From: Xiphydria camelus
Taxonomy: Eukaryota > Arthropoda > Insecta > Hymenoptera > Xiphydriidae
Assembly (NCBI GenBank): GCA_963678675.1
Contig: OY783198.1
Coordinates: forward strand, 2,051,001 to 2,115,000
Direction: 5' to 3'
DNA: 64,000 nt
Below, one piece after another: positions 39,001-47,456 of this stretch. The stretch's first letter is position 1. Each line of letters begins with the position of its first letter. The notes beneath the pieces were generated by a model, which was not told the origin of the DNA, made no database searches, and saw only the letters and a list, made by a program, of their open reading frames with translations. Position numbers and translations under genes: made by a program.

Positions 39001-40841
39001 TACCAAAAGCCGTAATATTCCTAGTTTACGAAATGGAGACGACAAAAGCCCGATATTGGTTTCCTGCCAGAATCTCGCAACGCGTCTACGTTCACGCGCG
39101 AGCCAACATTTCGATCGTTACGTAAAAAAATCGGCACGAAAGTACAACTTCCACGAATGTGGGCGCTTCGCGAATTTGTAATCGGCCGGAGGAACGAGAC
39201 GTTCCAATTAATGTCCAGCGACTCGAAAGGTCGAGGGATCTCGATCGCCGCGACACGGATGAAAATGTAACGCGACGATCGGGATCGAACGATCGGCGCG
39301 CGTTCAGGCAAACGGTGAAACGACGATTAATCGATCGACGCGAATGCCGCGAGGGGGGAAAATAATCTCGCTCGTTTCACGCACCACAGAAATACCTCGC
39401 CCGCCTGTGTTACCCGTCCTCGACCACCCCTCGCGTTCTCATTCGCGCACCCCTTCGCGAATACACACACACGCACGTCCCGGAAGAGGAGAGGAACGTT
39501 CGGTCGACGGGAACTGGTAACGCGTGTGCATCAATTTCAACGACTTCCTTCGCCCACTCTCCTCTGTATACACGCAAACAGAGTGAATACTCGAACGGAG
39601 GAAATCCTACGGGGTCCCGTCGCACGTTCGAGCAACACCGCCGAGACCGTCTCTCCGCTCGGCGGAGCGATAATCGCCCGCGGCTCGGCAGCGGGTTATA
39701 TGCATTTGCATAACCGGGAAGCGTTGCATTTTCGCGCAGAGTACGCGGCGACGGGGAATGCGCGGTTCACGCGCTCCGCCGGAACGTTCAGGTACCGACT
39801 CGCGCTCGCGCGTTCGCCCGGCGAACGTGGGATCACGTCATCGGACGGTGGGCGCGAACAAAGGAAGCGTGCCGAGGGTGGAAGGAGAGGAGCTTGAAGA
39901 AGGGTCAAAGGAATACGTGAATACAGCACGTATACGCGGGCTCCTCGTGCGCGTATACAATTCAAGGACTTCCTCGTTCACCCGCAAATCCCTCGGGATC
40001 TCGTCATTTCTCGTACACAGCCTCCCCGAGCCACGGAGATCCGTTCAGTCTCGAGCGCCACCTGTGGGTCCGCGGACCGGCGCACAGCGCTCTAAATGCA
40101 TTTGCATAACTGGGAAACGTGGCCGTTCGACGAAACTGCATAATGCGGAGTAACGAGCAATCTGCATTTCGAGCGACGGAACGTTTCGAGCCTCCCCGCG
40201 CGAGCGTGCAGTTAACGACCATCGGATTCAATTAGGATGGAGCGGGAACGAGCAATGAAGTCGTACGCGAAGTGAAGCGGGGGGTTGAAGGAGGGAGGCG
40301 GGGGTGATACGTTACGATGGGGTTCGCGGGCGCAATATGCGCCGTCTTTCCGTTGGACGGGGTGCAGCGGTTCGCGAGAGAGACTAATGGGACGTTTCAT
40401 CAAATCTTCCTGCGTGTTCTCCTTTTCTTTTCAGAAGTCTCGTCGAGGACGCGAGGCGCGATATCTCTTCCTCTGTGGTTTGATGTATTTCAGATCTGCT
40501 TTCCGCGTATGGAACGGCGGAAGATTCGTACCGAGAGAGACGCGAATTGCGATCGACGATGAAAATGAACCGACAAATCCGTTCCGATACTCACGACTAC
40601 TGGGCATCACGCTGACGGAGAGGGTGGTCTCGTAACCGGTGAGAAATTCTCGAATCTCCGTCGCGTCGACGTTGCGCTCGCACTGTTCGCGCAGATAGAC
40701 GAGGACGTCCGTGCCGTGGAAGACGCGGGACTCCCTGGGGGAAGGATAGGGGATGAAATCGGCGGCAGCGAGGAGGCACCATCCGGCGAGAGTAGAAACC
40801 AGGAGCCACCACCAGCGCCGGTGCAACCAGCCCCGGGCCAT
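7637..40841 (-). CDS. Gyc32E: Receptor-type guanylate cyclase, Gyc32E orthologue
   Basis: Single-pass receptor at the plasma membrane that converts GTP to cGMP. Coding exons: 40841-40595, 33341-33178, 27693-27564, 23089-22937, 21214-20875, 19446-19157, 18895-18823, 18740-18644, 18421-18236, 14037-13957, 13816-13640, 13546-13387, 12676-12527, 10898-10727, [one missing], 9990-9798, 9708-9537, 9169-8899, 8441-7637. Every visible junction is GT/AG and in phase. The visible exons total 3861 bases; with the missing exon I expect roughly 1330 residues. Order: signal peptide, ligand-binding domain, transmembrane helix, kinase-homology domain, cyclase, Ser-rich tail. The start is the ATG at 40841 in a good context (cccATGg), just before a hydrophobic signal sequence; the frame is open upstream but lacks another ATG. 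Gyc32E is preferred over Gyc76C from the kinase-homology motif ([10 protein letters not shown] then [14 protein letters not shown]) and the tail motif [12 protein letters not shown]. Receptor guanylate cyclase is near certain; the exact paralogue is less so. Confidence 0.92.
8899..9990 (-). CDS. Gyc32E: Gyc32E cyclase-domain exons (9990-9798, 9708-9537, 9169-8899)
   Basis: Class III nucleotide cyclase domain. The two metal-binding Asp are in [12 protein letters not shown] and GDAYMVVGG. The guanine-selecting Glu is in VETIGDAYM and the Cys in [17 protein letters not shown]; the transition-state Asn and Arg are in the same block (NTASRM). All catalytic residues I can assign are present, so an active enzyme is expected. 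The domain ends with [17 protein letters not shown]. Intron phases are 0, 1 and 2, in frame with the flanking exons. Confidence 0.95.
10219..10418. other. Assembly gap (200 N) probably hiding one Gyc32E exon
   Basis: Exon 14 ends in phase 2 after NHGR at 10727. The next visible exon starts at 9990 inside the end of the linker (SVAEKL), needing one base to complete a Ser codon. The family has a coiled-coil dimerisation linker of roughly 45 residues between these points. I do not find it in the visible sequence at 9991-10218 or 10419-10726, so it should lie in the gap, whose true size may differ from 200. Confidence 0.8.
10727..14037 (-). CDS. Gyc32E: Gyc32E exons 10-14: kinase-homology (pseudokinase) domain
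   Basis: Regulatory domain typical of receptor guanylate cyclases, which represses the cyclase until ligand binds. Visible blocks are [98 protein letters not shown] and [18 protein letters not shown]. The catalytic HRD Asp is absent (HGYL) and DFG reads DYG, so phosphotransfer activity is not expected. Exon 14 ends NHGR in phase 2, immediately before the missing linker exon. Confidence 0.93.
10899..12526. other. Gyc32E intron 13
   Basis: This 1.6-kb intron has no coding exon that I can support. It contains the (GT)n tract and GC-rich, CpG-dense sequence. Confidence 0.6.
11305..11325. repeat. (GT)n microsatellite
   Basis: About ten perfect GT units in intron 13 of Gyc32E. Confidence 0.95.
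14038..18235. other. Gyc32E intron 9
   Basis: This 4.2-kb intron separates the juxtamembrane and kinase-homology exons. It holds GA-rich microsatellite tracts near 14343 and 14530, a poly-T run at 17445-17461 and the mariner-like element at 16097-16649. No exon is recognised. Confidence 0.6.
16097..16649. mobile_element. MITE-like element with mariner-like ends, copy 1
   Basis: 24-base terminal inverted repeats start GTACACTGGGAAAAATAAC on the left (16097-16120) and end with its near complement on the right (16626-16649), differing at two positions. Reading the termini as CACTG, both ends are flanked by TA, which fits a Tc1/mariner-type target duplication. The 553-base interior is AT-rich, unlike the surrounding intron, and has no transposase frame. 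Confidence 0.75.
18236..18895 (-). CDS. Gyc32E: Gyc32E exons 7-9: transmembrane helix and juxtamembrane region
   Basis: Exon 7 (18895-18823) encodes the single membrane helix ([20 protein letters not shown]). Exon 8 starts with the basic stop-transfer segment [15 protein letters not shown] and continues [11 protein letters not shown]. Exon 9 is a Gln/Ser-rich juxtamembrane stretch with two Cys ([12 protein letters not shown]), leading into the kinase-homology domain. Splice phases run 1-2, 2-0 and 0-0. Confidence 0.88.
19157..40841 (-). CDS. Gyc32E: Gyc32E exons 1-6: signal peptide and extracellular ligand-binding domain
   Basis: Exon 1 encodes the signal peptide ([20 protein letters not shown]) and the start of the mature domain ([11 protein letters not shown], matching the family's LLPGY segment). 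Exon 2 gives [17 protein letters not shown] and [11 protein letters not shown], the family's second conserved block. Exon 3 gives [17 protein letters not shown]. Exon 4 gives [17 protein letters not shown] and a Cys near its end. Exon 5 carries [19 protein letters not shown], then a long low-complexity Ser/Arg-rich insert ([21 protein letters not shown]). Exon 6 gives [12 protein letters not shown] and ends in an acidic, Cys-containing stretch (LCDEENDCS) just before the membrane. The N-terminal lobe looks somewhat shortened relative to vertebrate relatives. The ligand cannot be read from the sequence. Confidence 0.88.
19776..19800. repeat. Interstitial (TTAGG)n telomere-like repeat
   Basis: Three perfect TTAGG units plus partial flanking units, the telomeric repeat of many insects, inside intron 5 of Gyc32E. 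Confidence 0.8.
23315..23829. mobile_element. 515-bp MITE-like element with perfect 19-bp terminal inverted repeats
   Basis: CCAATGAGGAACTTGCATG at 23315-23333 and its exact reverse complement at 23811-23829 bound the element. The 3-base CTT occurs immediately outside both ends, consistent with a target-site duplication. The interior has T-runs and A-runs next to the ends, no transposase frame, and two direct copies of a regulatory-looking module. Confidence 0.75.
23486..23690. repeat. Two direct copies of a CRE/CCAAT/GC-box-like module, 125-bp period
   Basis: Each copy has a palindromic TGACGTCA (from 23489 and 23614), then GGCCAAT, then a GGGGCGT box ending GTAGTT or GTGGTT. The order and spacing are nearly identical in both. 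An inverted CATTGG/CCAATG pair lies between them. Confidence 0.7.
23998..24083. repeat. Long (CA)n microsatellite
   Basis: About 42 uninterrupted CA units. Confidence 0.97.
24084..24420 (+). mobile_element. Diverged 3' tail of a non-LTR retrotransposon
   Basis: T-rich, cryptically simple sequence ending CCCAGAGCCGATAAGATGC at 24364-24382, followed by pyrimidine microsatellite. This matches, with changes, the 3' end motif CCCTAGAGC..AATAAA..ATGC of the elements at 44590-45420, in the opposite orientation. Confidence 0.45.
29041..29064. repeat. (CT)n microsatellite
   Basis: About twelve perfect CT units. Confidence 0.95.
29937..30087. repeat. Inverted repeat able to form a 151-base hairpin
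   Basis: 29937-29956 pairs with 30068-30087 at 19 of 20 positions (GGATTT..GAAGAGCAC against GTGCTCTTC..AAATCC). CAGATTCTGG at 29965-29974 pairs perfectly with CCAGAATCTG at 30046-30055. CACCG at 29975 faces CGGTG at 30039. It may be a MITE, or a precursor hairpin if transcribed with the intron. Confidence 0.65.
30204..30490. repeat. Diverged tandem duplication, ~142-144-bp unit
   Basis: Two copies begin CTCTGACCTACCGAAAT at 30204 and 30346. They share the block GCGCCCTAAAATGCCACG and a GCACGTTC block. The copies differ by substitutions and small indels. Confidence 0.7.
31630..31960 (+). repeat. Dispersed repeat family A, copy 1
   Basis: About 330 bases align by eye to 40974-41290 over most of their length. 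Shared blocks are TTATCGCAGATTCGAAA/TTATCACGAATTCGAAA, the CTCATTTTCGGCCTTATC segment, GCGAATAATTATT and AAGACCGAATC. Copy 1 lies in intron 2. Confidence 0.6.
33420..33560 (+). repeat. Dispersed repeat family A, partial copy 2
   Basis: It shares GGTTCGAAAAATGTGG and CATTTTCGGTTTTATC with copy 1 but breaks off before the second half, where the 311-bp tandem array begins. Confidence 0.5.
33671..34850. repeat. 311-bp tandem repeat array with internal palindromes
   Basis: The block TCGAAATCTCTGGAATCG recurs at 33681, 33992, 34303 and 34615, giving periods of 311, 311 and 312. Each unit also contains the reverse complement (GATTCCAGAGATTTCGAT), so adjacent units form arms around a short GGCATACCCC centre. 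The last unit is more diverged and runs into a poly-G tract at about 34860. Confidence 0.9.
37691..38109. mobile_element. MITE-like element with mariner-like ends, copy 2
   Basis: The left end CACTGAGAGAAAAA (37691) and right end TTTTCTCTCAGTG (ends 38109) are inverted repeats of about 13-16 bases, close to those at 16097-16649. TA flanks the left end and TC the right, so the target duplication is imperfect. The 419-base AT-rich interior has no transposase frame. Confidence 0.65.
39700..40110. promoter_or_regulatory. Two identical 15-bp octamer-like motifs in intron 1
   Basis: ATGCATTTGCATAAC occurs at 39700-39714 and 40096-40110, each followed by a similar C/T-GGGAA. The core ATTTGCAT is the reverse complement of the POU octamer. 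Both lie within 0.9 kb downstream of the first coding exon. Confidence 0.35.
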
Positions 40842-40973
40842 GGGCTCCAGCAACTCTGCCACCAGAACGTCTTCTTTCTGAAATTCGGTTTTAACGCTAT
40901 TTTTTTCTTACTTCAGGCTTTCGCGGCCATTGTCATTAGAGTTACGAGTTATACACGGAAAGTAGCAATACTC

Positions 40974-41290
40974 ATTAATTGTTTTATCACGAATTCGAAA
41001 CATTTTTACAAAGTTATTCACCCTGTATTTTTGTTTGTCCTACATTTTCCGCCTTATCCAAGCTGGAAAACGTTAGGTATTTAAAATGCAGCTACGCTAG
41101 GTATAGCTCAGTAAGACTATCTCTCTCGCATTTCTCGTTTTGCCTTTTCGATTACGTCTGCACAATCTTGCAAAGGGAAACTCTGCACTTATAACTGCGA
41201 ATAATTATTCTTTCGGGCCGTTTTTGGATTACAAATCGTATTTAAAAATACGAATATTTGTTCCACGTTAAGACCGAATCAACCGAGAGC
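40974..41290 (+). repeat. Dispersed repeat family A, copy 3
   Basis: Homologous by eye to 31630-31960 over its length. It lies between the presumed 5' noncoding exon and the first coding exon of Gyc32E. Confidence 0.55.
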
Positions 41291-41384
41291 GATAATCGAT
41301 GATCGATAAAACGCATTACAAGCCATACGAGGATCGCATCTGAATCGGAGCGACAGAAAATCGAACGAAAGTTTCGCGACTCAC

Positions 41385-41480
41385 CCGTGACTCGTTGCCC
41401 GAAGCTGCCCGATCGGCGGAGCCCTTCACCGTCGAATCCTCGTGAGCCTCCTCTTCCTCATGGTCGCGATTTCCGGCCCC
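41385..41480 (-). other. Probable 5' noncoding exon of Gyc32E
   Basis: A strong donor (gtgagt) occupies 41384-41379. It pairs with the acceptor before 40877, 36 bases upstream of the start codon. The frame into the coding exon is open but has no ATG, so I treat this exon as 5' UTR. Its upstream edge is not clear; a possible acceptor lies near 41487. It carries a short upstream ORF starting at about 41463. Confidence 0.4.
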
Positions 41481-41485
41481 GCCGC

Positions 41486-43795
41486 ACCTGTACACTCGAG
41501 CTATGACGAATCCCCGGCTGCACTCTCATACGCCCCTCTTTCGCGGTCGCGATTGGCTGCTCGATCACGTCTTCAGGGTCGAAGCCTCGGGGATGCTTCC
41601 TGGTTCCGACGTTGAGCCACCATCGATAGGTACCTTACCTTCGCGACTGGATCTACATCGTGATCCACGCGGGCAGCTCTCGTCGAGGCAAATCCATAAC
41701 TCCTCTCGGTCTTCGGTCGAAGTTACTTCGGGATCGCTTAATTAATCGCGGATTACTCCTCCGTGCGATTAATCGAGAAACTTCTTCCGCGGGCTGTGCG
41801 GAGTTTTACGACCTGAAACAGAAGAGAAGTGAAGTCAAGGAAGCGAAGGAGGACGGAATTTTCAAAACCGTCGCTACACAGTCGACGAGCGAACAAACTC
41901 GATAAATCCTTCGGGTGTTACAGCGTTCCCGTGTAAATAGTGTGCGCCCGGTGATAATCATTCACTTCCCAACCGTCACATCCACGCCGGTTTGGAAGGG
42001 AAGAAGGTGTTCGTATATAGTCGGAGGGCTGTGCGGGTTAGCGATGTTAATCGCATTCATTACCCCTAATGAATTATTGGTCGCTCGCCTGTAGCCGCCA
42101 TATTTCCGCCCGGAGATAATCATATCAATGGCGCGGCCAATGTGGAGCGGACGGCTCGATGATGATCTCCGCGCGGTATAGACTGCAAATTGTATCGCGC
42201 GTGTACACTCGATTACGGGGGTAAATTATATCGATACAGTCTCTCCTGCGTACCTCTTGTTTAATCGTATCTCTCTCGGCATACCGATCCAATCGAATTA
42301 CCGACGGGACTTTCGTCATATTTCAGATCTATGGATAGATCCGAATGAGAAGGACGTCGCGGCGTAGCACAACGAGCGACGCACGTCACTCGCTTATCGG
42401 GTCAGCCAATCGGGCGATTCCGCAGCGGCAGCCGCGGTTAATTGACGGAGAACTCTCTGACGACCCGGCGCTTGCGTCTAAGCACCCGCTCGCGCGGATG
42501 GGTTGAGGGGGGGGGGGAAAGCGTTGAGAGAGAGAGCGGCAATTTATATCAGGAGTACGCATAATAGGTCTCCTCGAGCGACAACCTCCTATGAATAACG
42601 ACGCCAAAGATCCCGAGGGGACGCGTCAACAAATTCCTCCCTTTCATCGCAGCGGTGACGTCGCGGAGTATCCGCAGCGCGAAGACCTCGTCGTCGCCCG
42701 CGAGAATTAGCCGGACGCCGGCCCTCCAACTATTTCAACTTCCCGCGGGAGACTCGCCGAAGTATTCGGGGGGTAGTTTCAGCGATGTCCGATCGCGCGT
42801 TTATCGCCGTAGGTGGTGGTAAAGTACTGTAAAATCGGGGGTGTGAAGTTTGAGCGGACGCCTTATCGGCTCTTCCAGTCTCTTCGATTCCACGAGGGGG
42901 AGGGAAAATAGTCGAGGAAGACTCGCCGAGCTCAGCGAGGATCGGATTAAACCCGACGGCATGTATAAACGTTTCATTAAAACGCGACGTAAGTTCACCG
43001 CCAACGGGACGACTCCGTGGCGCGGAAGGGGAGGGAAGTTAGATCGGGCTAGGTTACGCTGAGGAGACAATTAAGACTGAAACGAGTCTGCCCGCGAGCC
43101 CCGTAAATCTCTCGCGCCACTTCGGAGCTCTCCGACTACTCGACGCGCCGCCGTGTTAGCGGGAGGAAACTTTTCGCTCTCTCTCCTTTCCGCAATCCCC
43201 TCCCCCACTCCACCGCGGTGTGACGAGACGGGGGCCGCGACCGCGCGATTCGCCGTCCGGCGCCGAAAAATAATGTAATTTCTCTCGAAGGAAATCGTCG
43301 TTTTGTACGAAGTCTGTGAGGAAGGAAAGATGAGGGGTTGGGGGGGGGGGGAGGTTGCCCGCGCGTACTTCCCTCGCGACAAGGTCGCCCGAACGGCGAA
43401 CAAACAAGCGAAACCTGCGCGGGCAATCGGAAACTTTATTCCTCTCGCCTGTGAGATGACGATGAGAGACGGCGAGATTGAATACCTGCGGGGAATTCGA
43501 TGAAGAGTTGCTTCGGGCGCGCGGATCGATATTTCTCTTCCCCATACGACGGATGATTGCTCCGCTTTCCCGAAGACTCCGAACTATCGCGAAATTGACG
43601 CACAGTTGAGAATTTGACATAGTTGTCCCACTTCGGATCGTTTCGATTGGCAACGGAGTTAAACTCGGGGGTGTGGGATTCCGTATCGATAGAATTCTAT
43701 AGTCGCTGTTCTCTGCGCGTGTTTTGTTATACTCGAAAAAAATACGCGCGACACGACAGCGATTGTGAAAATCTATCGATACGCAATCTCCTAAT
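41486..43795. other. Noncoding stretch upstream of Gyc32E
   Basis: GC- and CpG-rich with short homopolymers (poly-G at about 42506-42517). It may include the promoter, but I see no convincing TATA box or coding exon. Confidence 0.45.
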
Positions 43796-44004
43796 CCCGG
43801 CGTCACGGGTTCTGTAGCCGGTGACTTTTGAAACTGTTATTTTGATACGTACCCCGATTAACAATCGATCAATTCTCATGCTCTCGTTAACCAGGACAAA
43901 CGCCGCCGTGGCTAACGAGAGCGTGCGAATTAACAGTTCATTGACTGTTATGTCTAAAAATGACATTTTAAAAAGTCACCAGCGACAGGATCCGTGACGC
44001 CGGG
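43796..44004. mobile_element. 209-bp foldback element
   Basis: Inverted repeats of about 50 bases: CCCGGCGTCACGG..GGTGACTTTT at the left end and its diverged complement at the right (ending CCGTGACGCCGGG). A second nested pair, GCTCTCGTTA and TAACGAGAGC, lies inside, so nearly the whole element can fold back. Confidence 0.7.
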
Positions 44005-44589
44005 AGCACGTCTCAGAGCGCTTCCAAAACGAAGAGCCCACCGCGGCAAAGCGTCCCAAATGATCATCGCGGACCAACCCAGCGAAAGCGCATCCGACAA
44101 TCCCAAAATTATTATGTTCCGCTTTCGAGGTTTGACAGCCACCCGCGTCTCGACCGTATCTCAAAGCAGAATTGATACAGAGTGGCTCGTTCCGATACCC
44201 GGGCGACGTGCGCGTGGGCGTTCCATCCCGTCCGGAAATTTGCGAGGGCGAATGAAAGTCCATTGGACCGAATTTTAAAGCTCTTCCCCACCGTCCCCCG
44301 ACCACCGTCTCGGTCCGCAAAGGAGAGGCCCGGGGAAATTACAAATCGCGTGAGAGCAATGGCACACCGTGCCGCGACGTAATTAAGGAGTTTAACGACT
44401 CTCGCGTTGCGTTCTGATGTCGAGTCGCGGAAATTTACGAGCGTCCTTTGCAGTTGTGATCCCGGAGGGACGAAAGGCCGTTTCGATGAAAGAATGTCCG
44501 CGCGAGGTTGTAGGTCGACCGTAATAGCGCGCCGAATCGTGGCCGCGGCGGATTGTCTGCAGTATTCGTGCGATGGATAAAGTTATGAG

Positions 44590-45055
44590 GAGGAGAAGAA
44601 GAAGAAGAAAAAAGGAGCATATTTTATTTGCTCTAGGGCCGCAGAGGCCCTCTGAGAGCACACAAAAGGTCAGAACAAATGAATAACACAGAAAGAAAGG
44701 GATAAGGTAAATAATAATAGTAAAGTAGCAAATAAAGTAAAATAATAGATAATGAATAATAGAACGGCCTAGACTAACAAAATAAGGTAAGTAAAAGTTT
44801 ACGATACAACTAATACGGATGAAACTAACAAAGTAAAGTAGGTATGCTAAGTGGAAGTAAATGATACGAATAAGCGCTTAACGAAATACGTAAACACAAA
44901 AGCAAGATGCAAAGGAGAAAAGAAAAAAGCGTAAGCAAAACGGAGTAAGGACTGACTAGTCTACAGATAGTAGCCAACGAAAGAGAGCCGTCCTTTGAAC
45001 TCAGGAACAGTCGTGGACTCCTTGATTTCGGCCGGGAGGGGATTCCAAAGAGGAG
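44590..45055 (-). mobile_element. 5'-truncated non-LTR retrotransposon with reverse-transcriptase C-terminal remnant
   Basis: On the minus strand 45055-44961 encodes LWNPLPAEIKES..VPEFKGRLSF and a stop. This fits the terminal motif of many non-LTR reverse transcriptases (LWNSLP-E-I/V-S---FK--L). A cryptically simple 3' UTR follows, then AATAAAATATGCTCC and a (TTC)n tail at about 44610-44590. It is truncated on insertion, with no active domain left. Confidence 0.65.
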
Positions 45056-45059
45056 GAGA

Positions 45060-45425
45060 GAGAGAGAAGAAGAAGAAGAAGAAGAAGAAAAAGCATTTAT
45101 TAAGCTCTAGGGCAAGTCTAAGAGCTAATGAGGAGAGATACAATAGTATTATAATGATAACAATAATAATAAAGTAGTGAGAATAATAATAATAATAAAG
45201 AAGAAGATGATGATGATGGTGATGTCAATAATGAAGTAGTAATAATAATCAATAAGAATAATAAAGAAACGCAAAGAGATGAGGAAATAAGTAAATAATT
45301 AAGTAATGAAGTCAGTAAGCAAGCAAGTATAAGCAATAAAGTAAGTAAGCAAAGAATGTAAGAGAGAGAGAAGAAGAAGAAGAAGAAGAAGAAGAAGAAG
45401 CGTTTCTTAAAATAAGAGAGAGAGA
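45060..45425 (-). mobile_element. Adjacent retrotransposon 3' tails with (TTC)n/(TC)n ends
   Basis: Just upstream (minus sense) of the truncated copy is a second 3' end, CCCTAGAGCTTAATAAATGC (45112-45093), followed by (TTC)n. Another (TTC)n/(TC)n tail lies at 45361-45430. The sequence between is ATT/ACT-rich cryptically simple repeat. The tails read as insertions stacked head-to-tail. Confidence 0.5.
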
Positions 45426-45429
45426 GAGA

Positions 45430-47040
45430 GAAAGAGAGAGGAAGCCGCGTAGCGGGAAAACTCTGAAAACAACGGCGCGGAGTGATTTTCTGTACGTGCG
45501 CCGGATGTCGGTTTTCCGTGGTAATGAATCTCCCGGAGAACATCCTCGTAATCCCTGTTCGGCGCGCGCGAACGGATGTGTAGACGGAATTAGAGAGTGG
45601 GAGGGGGAAAAATGGTGAAACGAGGTAAAGGAGAAGCGGGAGGGAAGCAGGGGGGACCGCCATAATTAAAAAGCTGTATAGCGGGGCACGTCGGAGTGGC
45701 GCGCGGGCTTTTCACGCGCCTGCGGCTTCGTCAATTAAAAATGCGCCACTCTACGTAATTCGTCTCTTCGGCGGTCAACGGTGCGCGTGTAATTTTATAC
45801 AGCGGAATTAAACGTCTGCGCCGGGAGATAAATTGAGCGCTCGATCGAATTTTCCGTCCAGTTTCTCCGTCGATCGAAAGTAAACTGCAGCGCTTTCTCG
45901 TTATTCGCGTGCGGATTGACGGGGAAAAAAATTAGAGTTCGATCGCGGATGAAAATCTCGGTCTCGGGAGCATTCGAGATTTCGATGACGCTGCTGCTGC
46001 AATATTGGGGAGAAAAGCGGAGATACGAAAAGACTGAAAAAGCCGCGGGCTTTCGGAAGAGTTGTAAGCTTTTTCTTTTTTCGTCCGAGAGGAGATCTTA
46101 ATTTGGAAAGTTTTTCAGAGTCGATCTCATCTACACGAGTGGGGAGGAAGAGCGACCGGGGTCACTTGAAAGCAATTTTGCGGGAGTAGATTTTAAACTT
46201 TCAAGGTCCGCAGGTTCGATTCTCGATATTGCAGCTTTTAACGACGATTGCCAGAGTTTTTCGTGCCATCGTCGATCACAGTCGATACGACGCGGAGCTT
46301 TTGGATATTCGCTAATTAATTGCATTTCGAATTCCAATTATTTTTCTTCCCATTTTTTCCTCGTTATATCAGACCGATGAGAACGTATTATACTATATAC
46401 ACATGTACGTAGAATTTTTCATTGGTTTACCGTGGATTTTGCATTACGACCCTGCAGCGCCTCCCACAAAGAAAATTCACATCTCTCACACACATTACTA
46501 GGAGTAATGCACGCGGTCGGAAAAATCCGCGACGCGCTACTCGGCTCTGACGTTAATCTCGTCCGCACAGGTATACGTATATTCAAATGAACTTTCGCGC
46601 AGCCACGACGAAACTGCTGACGCACACGGTTTACCGAATCACTCGAGGACGCGAGGAGGGATAAGTCGGGGGAAAGAGAGTACGGGATATAAGCTTTTCC
46701 CGGGCGATGAGAGATCGACCGAATCGAACCGGATTTCGCCGTGCGAAAATAAACCGGAAGAGAGAGAAGATGACATCCGAGACTCCAGGAAAAGGGACGA
46801 AGAATTCATCTCCGGAATCGTCTGCAATTATGCTTATCTCGTCGTCACTGCATTACGGTTTATTTCAGCGGAGGATTTCTGCCCCAAAGACGCCGAATCC
46901 TTTACAGACGCGACGGACCAATCGCGCGACGAAGGGAGAAATTCGAATCGACCTCGGCTTCCGCGGGTCGCTCGTGAAACGCGAGCCATAACTCGATAAA
47001 ATTGATCCTTTCCACCTTTAAAAATAAGGGAGGCGCAACG
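45430..47040. other. Noncoding stretch, nothing identified
   Basis: No reading frame has recognisable domain content, and no large repeat was seen. Confidence 0.45.
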
Positions 47041-47456
47041 GTGTACGGATATATCGTCGGTCTTATCACGTAACGGCGTATCTCAGTTTTGATGATTTCT
47101 CAGAGGAGAGCGATTTTAATTATTTTACGATTTTTCATTGTGAATAAGTCCTGCAATTATTTTTATAGCTTGGTGATTTTTTTCATGTATAAAATCATGC
47201 GCTTGAATGCCTTTTAAATCACACGCATGGGCCTATCCTAAGTTAGGCCTACTATACGCGTGAGATTGAAATTTTCACTATTCTGAGATACGCGACGAAA
47301 AATATATATGGGGAGCAAAAGTATGGAATGTCGAGGTACGCCGAGTCGCGAGATAAAAATATAAGGCTCAACCAACCTATTGGCGGTGTTAACTCAATTT
47401 TCAAATTTTCCGAGATACGCGCCCTTACGCGATAAGACCGACGATGTGTATGCGTA
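47041..47456. mobile_element. ~416-bp inverted-repeat element
   Basis: The left end (47041-47084) contains ATCGTCGGTCTTATCACG and the right end its near complement (47411-47456, CGATAAGACCGACGAT), extending over about 45 bases with a few mismatches and a small gap. The interior is AT-rich and noncoding. Confidence 0.65.

Larger units (their letters stand above)
33342..40594. other. Gyc32E intron 1
   Basis: At 7.3 kb this is the largest intron. It contains the 311-bp array, a poly-G run near 34860-34874, the second mariner-like element and paired ATGCATTTGCATAAC motifs. No further exon is needed by the splice phases, although one cannot be excluded. Confidence 0.55.

Noticed and set aside
45118..45663. 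Leu/Ser/Phe-rich 181-codon minus frame
   Set aside because: Encoded almost wholly by (TTC)n, (TC)n and ATT-type simple repeats of retrotransposon tails.
46190..46240. GGTTCGATTC resembling a tRNA T-loop
   Set aside because: The flanking bases do not form a T-stem or acceptor stem, and no anticodon arm lies upstream.
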